Below, in pieces: positions 37,653-47,161 of a DNA stretch of 64,000 nucleotides. Source of the stretch: Pseudomonas spelaei (GTDB lineage Bacteria > Pseudomonadota > Gammaproteobacteria > Pseudomonadales > Pseudomonadaceae); NCBI RefSeq assembly GCF_009724245.1, contig NZ_WNNK01000003.1, forward strand, positions 1 through 64,000, given 5' to 3'. The position numbers and the translations under genes were made by a program. How positions within the stretch are numbered: position 1 is the first letter of the stretch; the number at the start of each line of letters is the position of its first letter. The notes beneath the pieces are model-generated. The model searched no databases, had not been told where the DNA came from, and worked only from the letters and a program-made list of their open reading frames with translations.

Positions 37653-38516
37653 ATGAACCAGCGTTTGCCCATCGATGTATTACGTGCCCTGCAAACGGTG
37701 ATTGAAACCGGCAGTGTCACCCGCGCCGCCGAGCGCTTGCACCTCAGTCAGTCGGCAGTGAGCTGGAAAATAAAACGCCTGGAAAAGCAGTTGGATCGGC
37801 CGTTGATCCAGCGTGACGGCCAGCGCCTGGTGGCCAGTGAGGATGGTGTGCAACTGCTGATCCATGCCCGGCGTATCCTGGAGGCTCACGATGCGGCGCT
37901 CGCCCATTTCAATCCGGTGCAACTACAAGGCTGTGTACGCCTTGGCGCTACGGAGCAGGTGCCCATGGCTGAGTTGTCGAGCCTGCTGGCGCAGTTTTCC
38001 CGCCAGCATCGCCAGCTCGATGTGCGGATCGTGATTGAGCAGAGTCATGTGCTGCGCCAGGCGCTGATGGACGGTGAGCTGGATTTGGCGCTGCATCAGG
38101 ACTTCACCCACCGTATCGAGGCCAGGGATCAGTTGTTGTGGACCGAACATGTGCATTGGTGCGCCCGTCCAGGCTGGCAACCTGAAGCCGACGCTGGCGT
38201 ACGCCTGATCACTTTTGGCCCTGGATGTTTTTACCGGCAACTGGCCCAGGAACGCCTGAGTGCCCTGGGTATTCGCTGGCAGGTCGCGGTGGAATGCGGC
38301 TCGGTGGAAGGCGTGGTGTCGGCGATGGCCGCCGGGCTGGGCATCGGTTTACTCAGCAGTGCCCACCTGGACAAGCTGATCGAAGTCTACCGGCCATTCG
38401 AGCAGCGTTTGCCGCTGCCCGAAGTGGCGAATGTGCTGCGCTTTGGCAGTGAGAATCCCGAACCCAGGTTGCAGGTCTTGCATGACCTGCTGGTGCAGGC
38501 GCTGCGCCGAGGTTGA
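37653..38516 (+). CDS. LysR family regulator
   Basis: A 287-residue regulator with an N-terminal winged helix (LPIDVLRALQTVIETGSVTRAAERLHLSQSAVSWKIKRLEKQL) and a periplasmic-binding-like effector domain. The ATG at 37653 starts the family-typical region; the frame extends upstream into the divergent promoter without similarity. It probably controls the adjacent hydrolase gene. Its stop codon directly abuts the stop codon of the convergent FUSC gene. Confidence 0.9.
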   Translation: MNQRLPIDVLRALQTVIETGSVTRAAERLHLSQSAVSWKIKRLEKQLDRPLIQRDGQRLVASEDGVQLLIHARRILEAHDAALAHFNPVQLQGCVRLGATEQVPMAELSSLLAQFSRQHRQLDVRIVIEQSHVLRQALMDGELDLALHQDFTHRIEARDQLLWTEHVHWCARPGWQPEADAGVRLITFGPGCFYRQLAQERLSALGIRWQVAVECGSVEGVVSAMAAGLGIGLLSSAHLDKLIEVYRPFEQRLPLPEVANVLRFGSENPEPRLQVLHDLLVQALRRG

Positions 38517-39593
38517 TCAAATCTTCCAATGGCTGGCCGTCTTGGCCAGACGTTGGCGCATGGCATCAATGTTTGCCACTAATTGCAGCGTCAACAACCG
38601 ATACCCATCCAGCGCACTGTGCACTGGAGCCTCCAACGTCGTTTCGCTTGCGTGTACGTGACTGGGCCGCTCCAGGCGTTCCGTCACTCCGGATTTCAAC
38701 GCCCGAGCCATCCCGATCAATTGCACCCGAATCTGCCGATGTTCTGCCTTGAGCCCTGCTTGCATGCGCGCCATGGCTTGTTCATCCCGAGGGTCAGGCC
38801 GCGTATTGCCAAGAATCTCCAGGGTGCTGATGCACATCCGCAGATGCCGTTGAATCGCATCCAGCTCCGTCATGGAAATCCGTACTTCCTTGGACACTGA
38901 CGGCATCAGCGAGCGCAGCTGCACCATGGCCGCGTTCAAGCGGCTGAGCAGCTTGAGGTGTTCATCGTCAGTGACCGACTGGCCGCTGATGATCCGGTTG
39001 TAGATCGCCGCACAATCGCGCAGCGCACTGGCCAGGTTGTAGCGCCAGGAGTACACGGCATACAGCGGCAGGGCGAAGGAAAACGCCAGGGCCAGGGCGA
39101 TACCAATCAGGATATCGACGGTGCGCCACAGGCCGTCGGACAGCGGATTATCGCCATGCCCGGCGACGATAAACACGGTGATGGCCGACAGCAGCGCGGT
39201 GTACCCACCCTTGCCGATGGCGTGATAGGAAAAGAACCCGCAGACCACCGACATCAGCAGGTAGGTCAGCAGCGGCTGGCCCAGGTACGCCTGTTGCGCC
39301 ACCAGCAGCAACCCGACGCTGGCACCGATCAAGGTGCCATAGGCGCGCTCCACGGCTTTTTTGCCGATATTGCCGTGGTGCTGCAAACCGCCGATCACCA
39401 CCAGCATGGTCACCGAGGCCCATTCGCCGTGGGGCAGGTTGATCCCGGTGGTCAGCAGGATCGTGGCCAGCAAACCGAGGGAAACCCGTACGGCGTGAAT
39501 CAGTTTGGCGTGGCGGTAACGGCGGTAAGGGTCCAGCAGGGGACGCAGCAGGCGGCGGGCGAAAGGGGGCATACGTGTGGAAAACGATGTCAA
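38517..39593 (-). CDS. FUSC family (YccS/aromatic-acid-exporter-like) membrane protein
   Basis: A 358-residue inner-membrane protein. Residues 30-190 hold about six helices and the family segment LRVSLGLLATILLTTGINLPHGEWASVTMLVVIGGLQHHGNIGKKAVERAYGTLIGASVG (read in pieces). The C-terminal 160 residues are helical and cytoplasmic. Relatives such as AaeB and YccS export aromatic acids or are linked to membrane stress; this one is half the length of full FUSC exporters. No adaptor partner is adjacent. Confidence 0.82.
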   Translation of the reverse strand: MTSFSTRMPPFARRLLRPLLDPYRRYRHAKLIHAVRVSLGLLATILLTTGINLPHGEWASVTMLVVIGGLQHHGNIGKKAVERAYGTLIGASVGLLLVAQQAYLGQPLLTYLLMSVVCGFFSYHAIGKGGYTALLSAITVFIVAGHGDNPLSDGLWRTVDILIGIALALAFSFALPLYAVYSWRYNLASALRDCAAIYNRIISGQSVTDDEHLKLLSRLNAAMVQLRSLMPSVSKEVRISMTELDAIQRHLRMCISTLEILGNTRPDPRDEQAMARMQAGLKAEHRQIRVQLIGMARALKSGVTERLERPSHVHASETTLEAPVHSALDGYRLLTLQLVANIDAMRQRLAKTASHWKI

Positions 39594-39624
39594 GGCAGCC
39601 TCGATCGTCTGGGTGCCGGCGATC

Positions 39625-39718
39625 CCTGTGGGAGCTGGCTTGCCTGCGATAGCGGTGTAACAGTCAATATCATCGTTGGCTGTGAAGGTGCCATCGCAGG
39701 CAAGCCAGCTCCCACAGG
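39625..39718. repeat. REPIN between FUSC and GapN genes
   Basis: A 94-base element begins CCTGTGGGAGCTGGCTTGCC and ends with the reverse complement. It has the same core as the elements at 6119 and 23283, with a variable loop (39657-39690). It sits upstream of the FUSC gene and downstream of the GapN-like gene on the same strand. Confidence 0.85.
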
Positions 39719-39741
39719 AGTCCAGCGCCGAATGTGAGAGA

Positions 39742-41367
39742 TCAGAAAGTATAGTCCGTGGTCAAAAAGCTCGACGCCCGATCATGAATGATGTCGCTGA
39801 TCAGGGCCTTGTTGCTGTCCTGGAACTTGGTCGCCACCAGCGTGCGGATCGAAAACACCCGCAGTGCGTCATGTACCGACAATGTGCCCTCGGCCGAGTT
39901 CTTGCGGCCGTTGAACGGGAAGGTGTCCGGCCCGCGCTGGCACTGGGCATTGATATTGATTCGGCCGACCTGGTTGGCGAAGGTGTCCACCAGCCGTCCC
40001 ACTTCAGCCGGGTCGGTGCCGAAGATGCTCAACTGCTGGCCGAAGTCCGATTCCAGCACGTAGTCGATCACCGTATCCAGGTCGCGGTACGGCACGATCG
40101 GCACCACCGGGCCGAACTGTTCTTCGTGGTAGACCCGCATCGCGGTGTTCACCGGGTACAGCACCGCCGGGTAGAAAAACGATCCACGACTGGCACCGCC
40201 ATGGGCATTGACCACGTTGGCGCCTTGCTCTTCGGCGTCGGCCACCAGTGCGTGCAGGTAGTCGACCTTGCCCGGCTCCGGCAATGGCGTCAGGGACACG
40301 CCGTCTTCCCAGGGCATGCCGGGTTTGAGGGTCAACAGCTTCTGGTTGAACTTCTCGATAAAACGGTCGACCACGTCTTCATGCACAAACAGGATTTTCA
40401 GCGCGGTGCAGCGCTGCCCGTTGAACGACAGCGAGCCGGTAACCGCTTCGTTGACCGCATTGTCCAGGTCCACCTGGGGCAACACGATGCCTGGGTTTTT
40501 CGCATCCAGGCCCAGGGCCGCACGCAGGCGGTGAGGGCGCGGGTGCAGTTTCTTCAAGTCGCTGGCGGCCTTGTTGGTGCCAATAAAGGCAAAGATATCG
40601 ATCTTGCCGCTGGCCATCAGCGCGCTGACGGTTTCCCGGCCGCTGCCGTAGATCACGTTGATCACCCCGGCCGGGAAGCTGTCGCGGAACGCTTCCAGTA
40701 ACGGACGAATCAGCAGCACACCGAGCTTGGCCGGCTTGAACACCACCGTATTGCCCATGATCAGTGCCGGGATCAGCGTGGTGAAGGTCTCGTTCAGCGG
40801 GTAGTTGTAAGGCCCCATGCACAGCGCCACACCCATAGGCACGCGGCGGATTTGCCCTAGCGTGTCCTGTTCCAGTTCGAAACGGCTGGAGCGGCGGTCG
40901 AGTTCCTTGAGGGCGTTGATGGTGTCGGTGATGTAGTCGCAGGTGCGGTCGAACTCTTTCTGCGAATCCTTGAGGTTCTTGCCGATTTCCCACATCAGCA
41001 GTTTGACCACCGCGTCCCGCTGTTCACGCATGCGCCGTAAAAAGGCTTCGACGTGCTGGATACGCTCGACCACCCGCATTGTCGGCCAAGCACCTTGGCC
41101 CCGGTCATAAGCACGCACGGCGGCATCAAGCGCCGTCAAGGCGGTCTCGGCATCCAGCAGCGGCGTACTGCCGATGATCACCGGGGTGTCGCCATCGGGG
41201 CCGTGCAGTTGCACCGGGCTGCGCACCTGGGCCAAGGGACCGGCCCAGACCCGCAACTGGCCGTCCACCAGGTAGTCGCGCTGTTCAATGGGCGCCGCCA
41301 GCCGGTATTGCTCGGGGATGTCGGCGGCAGTGGGAAACAGATGGGCGAGCAGGTTGTCGGTGGTCAT
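39742..41367 (-). CDS. NADP-dependent glyceraldehyde-3-phosphate dehydrogenase-like aldehyde dehydrogenase
   Basis: A 541-residue aldehyde dehydrogenase superfamily enzyme. The cofactor and catalytic regions are visible: MGPYNYPLNETFTTLIPALIMGNTVVFKPAK, IYGSGRETVSALMASG, IFAFIGTNKAASDLKK, and the catalytic Cys in SFNGQRCTALK. It resembles the long-form GapN enzymes of pseudomonads, which oxidise glyceraldehyde-3-phosphate directly to 3-phosphoglycerate with NADP. The ATG at 41367 was chosen as the start of MTTDNLLAHLFPT; upstream residues look non-coding. Confidence 0.85.
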   Translation of the reverse strand: MTTDNLLAHLFPTAADIPEQYRLAAPIEQRDYLVDGQLRVWAGPLAQVRSPVQLHGPDGDTPVIIGSTPLLDAETALTALDAAVRAYDRGQGAWPTMRVVERIQHVEAFLRRMREQRDAVVKLLMWEIGKNLKDSQKEFDRTCDYITDTINALKELDRRSSRFELEQDTLGQIRRVPMGVALCMGPYNYPLNETFTTLIPALIMGNTVVFKPAKLGVLLIRPLLEAFRDSFPAGVINVIYGSGRETVSALMASGKIDIFAFIGTNKAASDLKKLHPRPHRLRAALGLDAKNPGIVLPQVDLDNAVNEAVTGSLSFNGQRCTALKILFVHEDVVDRFIEKFNQKLLTLKPGMPWEDGVSLTPLPEPGKVDYLHALVADAEEQGANVVNAHGGASRGSFFYPAVLYPVNTAMRVYHEEQFGPVVPIVPYRDLDTVIDYVLESDFGQQLSIFGTDPAEVGRLVDTFANQVGRININAQCQRGPDTFPFNGRKNSAEGTLSVHDALRVFSIRTLVATKFQDSNKALISDIIHDRASSFLTTDYTF

Positions 41368-41506
41368 GTCGCTACCCCATGGTTGATTGCAAGATATGTC
41401 TAGAGATTCACCCATCCGAGGGCTCTGTTGCAAGGCCTGTGCGCTTTCCGCTACGCATAGGCGTGCTGTGGCGGGTAAACTGCCAGGCTTTCTTGAAGGA
41501 GTTCAC

Positions 41507-42373
41507 ATGAGTCACTACCAGCCGGGCATTCTTGCCGCACCGGTGCCGTTGCAGGCACGCCATTTGTTTTTTGCCCTGGAATCGGTGGATGCCGTGCCAG
41601 CTGCTTTCGATGCGCTGGTGCAGTTGACGGATGCTCAGGCAGTCGTGGGTTTCGGTGAGCCGCTGGTCAGTGCTCTTGGCGCCCGGATTGACGGGTTGCG
41701 GGCATTCCCCCACGTCAGTGGCCCGGGTGCCGACAATCCGTCCACCCAACAGGCCCTGTGGGTCTGGTTGCACGGTGTGGACCGTGGCGAGTTGCTGATG
41801 CGCAGCCGGGCCTTTGAAAAAGCCCTGGCCCCGGCCTTTCGCCTGGTGCAGATGACCGAAGGTTTCCGCTACAAGACCGGTTTCGACCTGACCGACTATG
41901 AAGACGGCACCGAAAACCCCCATGACGACGCAGCGGTTGATGCCGCCGTGGCCACCGGCGGCGCCAGCTTCGCCGCGATCCAGCAGTGGCAGCACGACCT
42001 GGACGGTTTTGCCGCGTTGCCGGCGCAAGAGCGCGATCACATCATCGGTCGGCGCCATGGCGATAACGAAGAACTGGACGATGCGCCGGAGTCGGCCCAC
42101 GTCAAACGCACCGCCCAGGAAAGCTTCACCCCGGAGGCCTTTGTGGTGCGCCGCTCCATGCCGTGGGCCGAAAATGGCCAGGCCGGGCTGATGTTCCTCG
42201 CCTTCGGTCATTCCTTCGATGCTTTTGAAGCCCAACTGCACCGCATGAGCGGGTTGGAAGACGGCATCGTCGACGGCTTGTACCGCATCAGCCGGCCGTT
42301 GACCGGGGGGTACTACTGGTGCCCGCCGCTCAAGGACGGGCATCTGGATTTGAGCGCGGTCGTGGCGGGTTGA
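41507..42373 (+). CDS. Dye-decolourising (DyP-type) heme peroxidase
   Basis: A 288-residue peroxidase with AAGGAG 6 bases ahead of the ATG at 41507. The DyP marks are EDGTENP (distal Asp in the GxxDG motif) near residue 137, the proximal His in ESAHVKRT near 208, the distal Arg in VVRRSMPW near 227, and GLMFLAFGHSFDAFEAQLHRM. It has no signal peptide, so it is cytoplasmic or loaded into an encapsulin; no encapsulin gene is near. Its substrate is unknown. Confidence 0.93.
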   Translation: MSHYQPGILAAPVPLQARHLFFALESVDAVPAAFDALVQLTDAQAVVGFGEPLVSALGARIDGLRAFPHVSGPGADNPSTQQALWVWLHGVDRGELLMRSRAFEKALAPAFRLVQMTEGFRYKTGFDLTDYEDGTENPHDDAAVDAAVATGGASFAAIQQWQHDLDGFAALPAQERDHIIGRRHGDNEELDDAPESAHVKRTAQESFTPEAFVVRRSMPWAENGQAGLMFLAFGHSFDAFEAQLHRMSGLEDGIVDGLYRISRPLTGGYYWCPPLKDGHLDLSAVVAG

Positions 42374-42491
42374 AGTCAGCGCTTCCTGGTCTTCACCCAA
42401 CATGAAAATTTGGACAGCCACCCATTTGTCCGCTGAAAAAATCCGCCGCTGCCCGTAATCTAGACACCTTTGCCACGCGCGCGGATCCGCC

Positions 42492-43856
42492 ATGTCTTCA
42501 GTTGCCGATGGGTTGCCCAGTCACAAACGCCTACCGGCGGTGATCGCTATTTCCTTGGGGATCGGCATGGCGACCCTGGACACCGCCATCGTCAACACGG
42601 CGTTGCCGACCCTGGCCGCAGGCATTGGCACCGACTCCGCGTCAGTGATCTGGGTGGTCAATGCCTACCAGCTGGCGATCATCGCCACGGTGCTGCCGTT
42701 TGCTTCCTTGAGTGATGTGCTGGGCCACCGTCGGGTGTACCTGGGCGGTTTACTGCTGTTTATCGTGTCGTCACTGTTTTGCGGGTTGGCCGGCTCGCTG
42801 GTGACCCTGACCGCCGCACGCGTGGCCCAGGGCCTGGGCGCGGCGGCGATCATGAGCGTCAATACCGCGTTGTTGCGGTACATCTACCCCTCAAAAATGC
42901 TCGGCCGAGGGCTGGGCTACAACTCGCTGGTGGTGGGCCTGGCCTTTACCCTCGGGCCTACCGTGGCCTCGGGGATTCTGTCGGTCGCCTCCTGGCACTG
43001 GCTCTACCTGATCAACGTGCCGCTCGGGCTGTTGGCCTTGGCCTTGGGCCTGCGTTCGTTGCCGGCGATTCCCATGACCGGGCACGCCTTTGATCGTTTC
43101 GCGGCACTGTTATGCGCGGGGCTGTTTGCCTTATTGGTGTTGGGCCTGGGCACGGCGGTGCATGGGGCCCAAGGCGCGCTGACCTTGGGATTGATCGCGG
43201 TGGCGCTGGTGTGCGGCGCCTTGCTGATTCGCCGTCAGGCCGGTCATCCAGCGCCAATGCTGGCCCTGGACTTGTTCAAGCGGCCGGTGTTTGCCCTGTC
43301 TTCATTGACGGCAGTCTGTGCGTTCAGCGCCCAGGGATTGGCGTTTGTGTCTTTGCCGTTCCTGTTGCAGGCGGTGCTTGGCCACAGCCAGGTGGCCACT
43401 GGTTTTCTGATGACGCCCTGGCCGGCCGTGGTAGCAGTGATGGCGTTGGTGGCGGGGCGTCTGGCGGATCGGGTGTCGCTGGGGTTGTTGTGCGGGATCG
43501 GCCTGCTGATGTTGAGCGTGGGCATGGCCGCCCTGGCGACCCTGGGCAATGACGCCACAGCATTCGAGATTGGCTGGCGGATGGCGTTGTGTGGCGCCGG
43601 TTTCGGTTTCTTTCAGTCGCCCAACCTCAAGGCCTTGATGACCAGCGCGCCCTTGGCCCGCAGTGGCGGGGCCAGCGGCATTGTCGCGATCTCGCGGTTG
43701 CTGGGGCAAACACTGGGCGCCTCGTTGGTCGCCTTGTGTTTCCACCTGTCATTGAGCAGCGGTCCGCAATACGCGCTGTGGCTGGGTTGTGCGTTCGCCT
43801 TGGTGGGCAGTGTCGCCAGTGGATTGCGTTTGCTGCAATTTGCTCCCAGGGACTGA
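42492..43856 (+). CDS. MFS transporter (DHA2-like drug exporter)
   Basis: A 454-residue transporter. It has the DHA2 mark MATLDTAIVNTALPTL in helix 1, LSDVLGHRRVYLGGLLLF after helix 2, and FTLGPTVASGILSVASWHWLYLINVPLGLLALALG in helices 5-6. Helices suggest 14 segments, though length is on the short side for DHA2. There is no adaptor or outer-membrane partner, so it probably acts alone. It precedes another MFS gene by 70 bases on the same strand. Confidence 0.9.
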   Translation: MSSVADGLPSHKRLPAVIAISLGIGMATLDTAIVNTALPTLAAGIGTDSASVIWVVNAYQLAIIATVLPFASLSDVLGHRRVYLGGLLLFIVSSLFCGLAGSLVTLTAARVAQGLGAAAIMSVNTALLRYIYPSKMLGRGLGYNSLVVGLAFTLGPTVASGILSVASWHWLYLINVPLGLLALALGLRSLPAIPMTGHAFDRFAALLCAGLFALLVLGLGTAVHGAQGALTLGLIAVALVCGALLIRRQAGHPAPMLALDLFKRPVFALSSLTAVCAFSAQGLAFVSLPFLLQAVLGHSQVATGFLMTPWPAVVAVMALVAGRLADRVSLGLLCGIGLLMLSVGMAALATLGNDATAFEIGWRMALCGAGFGFFQSPNLKALMTSAPLARSGGASGIVAISRLLGQTLGASLVALCFHLSLSSGPQYALWLGCAFALVGSVASGLRLLQFAPRD

Positions 43857-43926
43857 TGGGTCCTTGTAAAACACTGAGCGAGAACGCTAACGTTGCAGCC
43901 CTGATGTTTCTGAATATTTCAGCCCT

Positions 43927-45051
43927 ATGCCCAGCCAGGTTCAACGCACCGCTGATGCCACCTCGCGCCGCGCCGCCCTGACCCTGGGTTTGTGCCTGCC
44001 CAGTGACGTATTGCTTTACCTGCTGCTACCCATGGAGTCCCAGGCCTTTGGTATTACCCTGGCCCAGGCCGGGGTGTTGCTGGCGGCCAATCGGTTGGTG
44101 CGGATTTTCGGCTATCGGCATGTGCTGAATTTCTACGCCCGCCGCGGCGATCGGCTGACGTGCATGCTGGCGGCGGGTGCGGCGGCGGTATGTGCCCTGG
44201 GCAATTCATTCCTTTGCGGTTTTGCGGCGTTGCTGGTGCTGCGGCTGATCTGGGGTTTGTGTTTTGCCGCGTTGAACCTCTCGACCCAAGTGCTGGCCAC
44301 TTCCGAACCCTTGGGCGCGGCGCGTAGGGCAGGGCGCTCCCGGGCGTTGATCGCCCTCGGTCCGATGCTGGCTTTGCCTCTGGGCGGTTTGTTGACGTTG
44401 TGGGCCGGGCCACGGCCGATCTTTCTGATTCTGGCGGTGTGTTGTCTGGTGGGGTTGTGGATGGCGCGCGGACTGCCCACGACCGGGCATGATTTGCACG
44501 GCACACCCGGCCGACGTTTTCGCTTGCCCGACAGTGTCGCGGTATGGTCGTTTATCGAAGGCGTGGCCCTGGACGGGCTGTTTATTTTCGGCTTGTCGAT
44601 CCAGGCGCAAAAAATCCTCGGTGGCGATGCGGTGCTGATCGCCGGTGGCTTGATGGCCTTGCGTTATGTCTCGGAATTGCTCCTCAGTCCCTTGGGTGGG
44701 CGCGCGGCACAGCGGTTTGGCGCGACGTCCATGTTGCTGCTGTTTTCCTTCTTGAGTGCCCTGGCTCTGGCTGCGTTCGGCAGTTATTGGGTGATCGTCG
44801 GCGCCGCTGCGGTGCTGGTGTTGCGGGCATTGCAGTTGCCATTGGTGACCACGTTGGTGGCCGAGCGCAATCCGGGACCCATGCGCGTCTCGGCCCTGGC
44901 TTCCAACGCCGTCTGGCGCGATATCGGCGCCGGGCTCGGGCCGTTGCTGGCGGGTTTGCTGCTGCCGGTGGCGTCGGCGCCCTGGGTGTTCGGCGTTGCC
45001 GGTGCGGCGATTGCGCTCAGCGCAGTGTTTTGCTGGCGGGCAAAGGTCTGA
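43927..45051 (+). CDS. MFS transporter (YcaD/uncharacterised type)
   Basis: A 374-residue transporter with 11-12 helices. It shows LTLGLCLPSDVLLYLLLP in helix 1, ANRLVRIFGYRHVLNFYARRGDR after helix 2, LIWGLCFAALNLSTQVLATSEP in helix 4 and RVSALASNAVWRDIGAGLGPLLAGLLLP near helix 11. It might be exported with the preceding MFS gene in one transcript. Its stop ends one base from the stop of the convergent DUF3087 gene. Substrate unknown. Confidence 0.85.
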   Translation: MPSQVQRTADATSRRAALTLGLCLPSDVLLYLLLPMESQAFGITLAQAGVLLAANRLVRIFGYRHVLNFYARRGDRLTCMLAAGAAAVCALGNSFLCGFAALLVLRLIWGLCFAALNLSTQVLATSEPLGAARRAGRSRALIALGPMLALPLGGLLTLWAGPRPIFLILAVCCLVGLWMARGLPTTGHDLHGTPGRRFRLPDSVAVWSFIEGVALDGLFIFGLSIQAQKILGGDAVLIAGGLMALRYVSELLLSPLGGRAAQRFGATSMLLLFSFLSALALAAFGSYWVIVGAAAVLVLRALQLPLVTTLVAERNPGPMRVSALASNAVWRDIGAGLGPLLAGLLLPVASAPWVFGVAGAAIALSAVFCWRAKV

Positions 45052-45052
45052 A

Positions 45053-45574
45053 TCAAGGGGTTTTCATCGCCGCCAACCACGCCGGGTCGAGACGCGTCTG
45101 TTCGGTCTCGATCCCCAGCGCTTGCATCTTCGTCTTGTGCGCTTCGATCTCCCGGACCAGTTGCGCCTGGGCACTGGAGTTGGCATCCAGCTCGTGCATC
45201 TGCGTCAGTCCCAGGTGGTAGAAACGCAGCAACTTGAGTGCTGCCGGGTTGTTGGCGTGTACCTGCTCGGTGACGGTGTGCATCACGTTGGTCACCTTCA
45301 TCAGGCTGCGCTTGAGCTGCCAACCGTAGATCGCCGGTGCGAGCCAGGGTTGCGACCAGAAGGGGCCGCGCACCAGGGCCACGGTCAGCAACACCCCGGC
45401 CATGACGCCACCCACGTTGAAACGGAAGTTGTCCCCGCCAGGCTCGCCAAACAGCATCACGGCCAGGCTGGACAGCAGCATTGCCAGGGCCACAAACAGC
45501 ACAGCAACAATCAACGTGCTGCGACGGGTTTGTTGACGATAGGTTTGCGGGTCGCAGGGTTTGATCTCGAACAT
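45053..45574 (-). CDS. DUF3087 family membrane protein
   Basis: A 173-residue protein with two N-terminal membrane helices (TLIVAVLFVALAMLLSSLAVMLF; NVGGVMAGVLLTVALV) and a helical cytoplasmic tail with KVTNVMHTVTEQVHANNPAALKLLRFYHLGLTQMHELD. I recognise it as the uncharacterised DUF3087 type found across gamma-proteobacteria. No function is known and context gives none. Confidence 0.75.
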   Translation of the reverse strand: MFEIKPCDPQTYRQQTRRSTLIVAVLFVALAMLLSSLAVMLFGEPGGDNFRFNVGGVMAGVLLTVALVRGPFWSQPWLAPAIYGWQLKRSLMKVTNVMHTVTEQVHANNPAALKLLRFYHLGLTQMHELDANSSAQAQLVREIEAHKTKMQALGIETEQTRLDPAWLAAMKTP

Positions 45575-45799
45575 CCGTGGGCATTCTCCATGAGGCGAGC
45601 AGGGGTATAGCGAAGCCCGGCATCATCGCATGCTTCGTGGTCCCGGGTGATGGGCTTTCCCTGTCTTGTACTGAATGGATGCAGAACGGCTCAGAAAGTT
45701 TATGGCCCGACACGCCATGTTTTGACGCAGGCCACGATTGGCAAGTCGCAGCCTTCAGGGTATTAGTGGCGTCTTCACCTCATGCTCAAGGATCGCTTC

Positions 45800-46633
45800 A
45801 TGTTTGAGGAATCCCCCCGTCTGATCCACAGTCGCTTGTACCTGCAACGCCTGGGGTATGACACGCCCCCCGCGCCGACCCTGCAAACCCTCAAGGACTT
45901 GCAACTGCGCCATGTCAGCACCTTTGCCTTTGAAAGCCTGTCGACGCTGTTGCGGGCACCGGTGCCGATCGATTTGCCCAGCGTCGAACAAAAAGTCCTG
46001 TTCGACGGACGCGGCGGGTATTGCTACGAACTGAACCAGATGTTCCTGGCCTTGCTGCAAGAATTGGGTTTCGAGGCGCGGGGTATTACCGGCCGGGTAG
46101 TGATGGGCGGGCCACCGGATGCGCACACGGGGCGCACTCATCGCTTGAGCCTGGTGACCGTCGACGGGGTGCGCTATGTCAGCGACGTCGGCTTTGGTGG
46201 CATGGTACCGAGCAGCCCGTTGCAACTGGACAGCGAAGCGCCCCAGGTAACGGCTCACGAACCCTATCGCCTGAGTCTGCACGAGGGCAGCTACACCCTG
46301 TGGGCCCAGGTCGCCGGGGAGTGGCGGGGGCTGTATGTGTTCGATTTGCAGCCGCAGTCGCACTTCGACTATGAAATCGGTAACTGGTACGTCTCGACTC
46401 ACCCACAGTCGCCGTTTTTTGGCACGTTGAAAGTGGCACTGCTTGCTCCGGGCTTGCGCCGCACCTTGAATAACGGCCACTACGCCATCCACTACCTGGA
46501 CCGCGACAGCGAAAAGCGTGCGATCCAGGATGTGGATGAGTTGATGGCACTGCTGCAAGGCAGTTTCGGTATTCGCCTGCCCGAGCATCCGCAACTGCGT
46601 GAGCGTCTTGGAAGTGTGCTGACTGCGTCCTGA
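45800..46633 (+). CDS. Arylamine N-acetyltransferase
   Basis: A 277-residue enzyme that transfers acetyl from acetyl-CoA to arylamines and hydrazines, or acts as an amide synthase in secondary metabolism. The cysteine-protease-like triad is Cys75 in FDGRGGYCYELN, His114 in GRTHRLSLV and Asp129 in YVSDVGFGGMVPSSPL. I chose ATG 45800 because AAGGA sits six bases ahead of it; an in-frame ATG lies 18 bases upstream. It stands alone between a DUF3087 gene and the cytochrome operon. Confidence 0.92.
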   Translation: MFEESPRLIHSRLYLQRLGYDTPPAPTLQTLKDLQLRHVSTFAFESLSTLLRAPVPIDLPSVEQKVLFDGRGGYCYELNQMFLALLQELGFEARGITGRVVMGGPPDAHTGRTHRLSLVTVDGVRYVSDVGFGGMVPSSPLQLDSEAPQVTAHEPYRLSLHEGSYTLWAQVAGEWRGLYVFDLQPQSHFDYEIGNWYVSTHPQSPFFGTLKVALLAPGLRRTLNNGHYAIHYLDRDSEKRAIQDVDELMALLQGSFGIRLPEHPQLRERLGSVLTAS

Positions 46634-46638
46634 GTGGC

Positions 46639-46667
46639 TGCGGGAGCGGGCACGTTCGCTCCCCACA
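46639..46667. repeat. Degenerate REP hairpin after the acetyltransferase gene
   Basis: TGCGGGAGCG and CGCTCCCCACA form an imperfect stem six bases after the stop. It is a weathered single REP unit. Confidence 0.5.
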
Positions 46668-46774
46668 ACCCTGGCCGCCGAAGCCCCCCTTTATGTCCCC
46701 CAATACCCTCAACGCCCGGGCGCCGCTGCCTTAGTGTGGATCAGGCTTTCCACACAACAAGAGAGAGGGTGTTT

Positions 46775-47143
46775 ATGTCGGCAACAACCCCTTGTCGCCT
46801 CGGCCTGCTGCTGGCCTTGATTGGCCTGCTGGCGGCCTGTGGCGATGGATCAAAACCTTCCCCCGAACGCGCCACATCGGCCAACACCATGCCCGTCGAC
46901 CCGGCGTTGGCCCAGGTGTACGACACCAGTTGCAAGCTGTGCCACGGCAACCCGGCCTCCGGCGCGCCGTTGACGGGCGACGGCCAGGCCTGGAACCCGC
47001 GCATCGCCCAGGGCGCGGACACCCTGCTGGACCACACGATTAATGGCTACAACGGCATGCCACCCATGGGCCTGTGCATGCAGTGCTCCGAGGAGCAATT
47101 CCTCGGGCTGATCAGTTTTATGTCCGGTCAACACATCCAATAA
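46775..47143 (+). CDS. Cytochrome c5-like lipoprotein
   Basis: A 122-residue exported protein with a lipoprotein signal (LLALIGLLAACGD, lipidated Cys near residue 22). Heme attaches at CKLCH near residue 54, the Met ligand lies in GYNGMPPMG, and the second Cys pair GLCMQCSEEQ is typical of the c5 family. The Met at 46775 begins the signal peptide and has GAGAGAGGG ahead of it. It is followed 18 bases on by an aldonolactone oxidase gene, so it likely accepts electrons from that enzyme. Confidence 0.9.
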   Translation: MSATTPCRLGLLLALIGLLAACGDGSKPSPERATSANTMPVDPALAQVYDTSCKLCHGNPASGAPLTGDGQAWNPRIAQGADTLLDHTINGYNGMPPMGLCMQCSEEQFLGLISFMSGQHIQ

Positions 47144-47161
47144 CAACAACGGGGTAGGGGT

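Noticed and set aside
45575..45781. A plus-strand frame ahead of the acetyltransferase gene.
   Set aside because: Short, no ribosome site, no family-like sequence.
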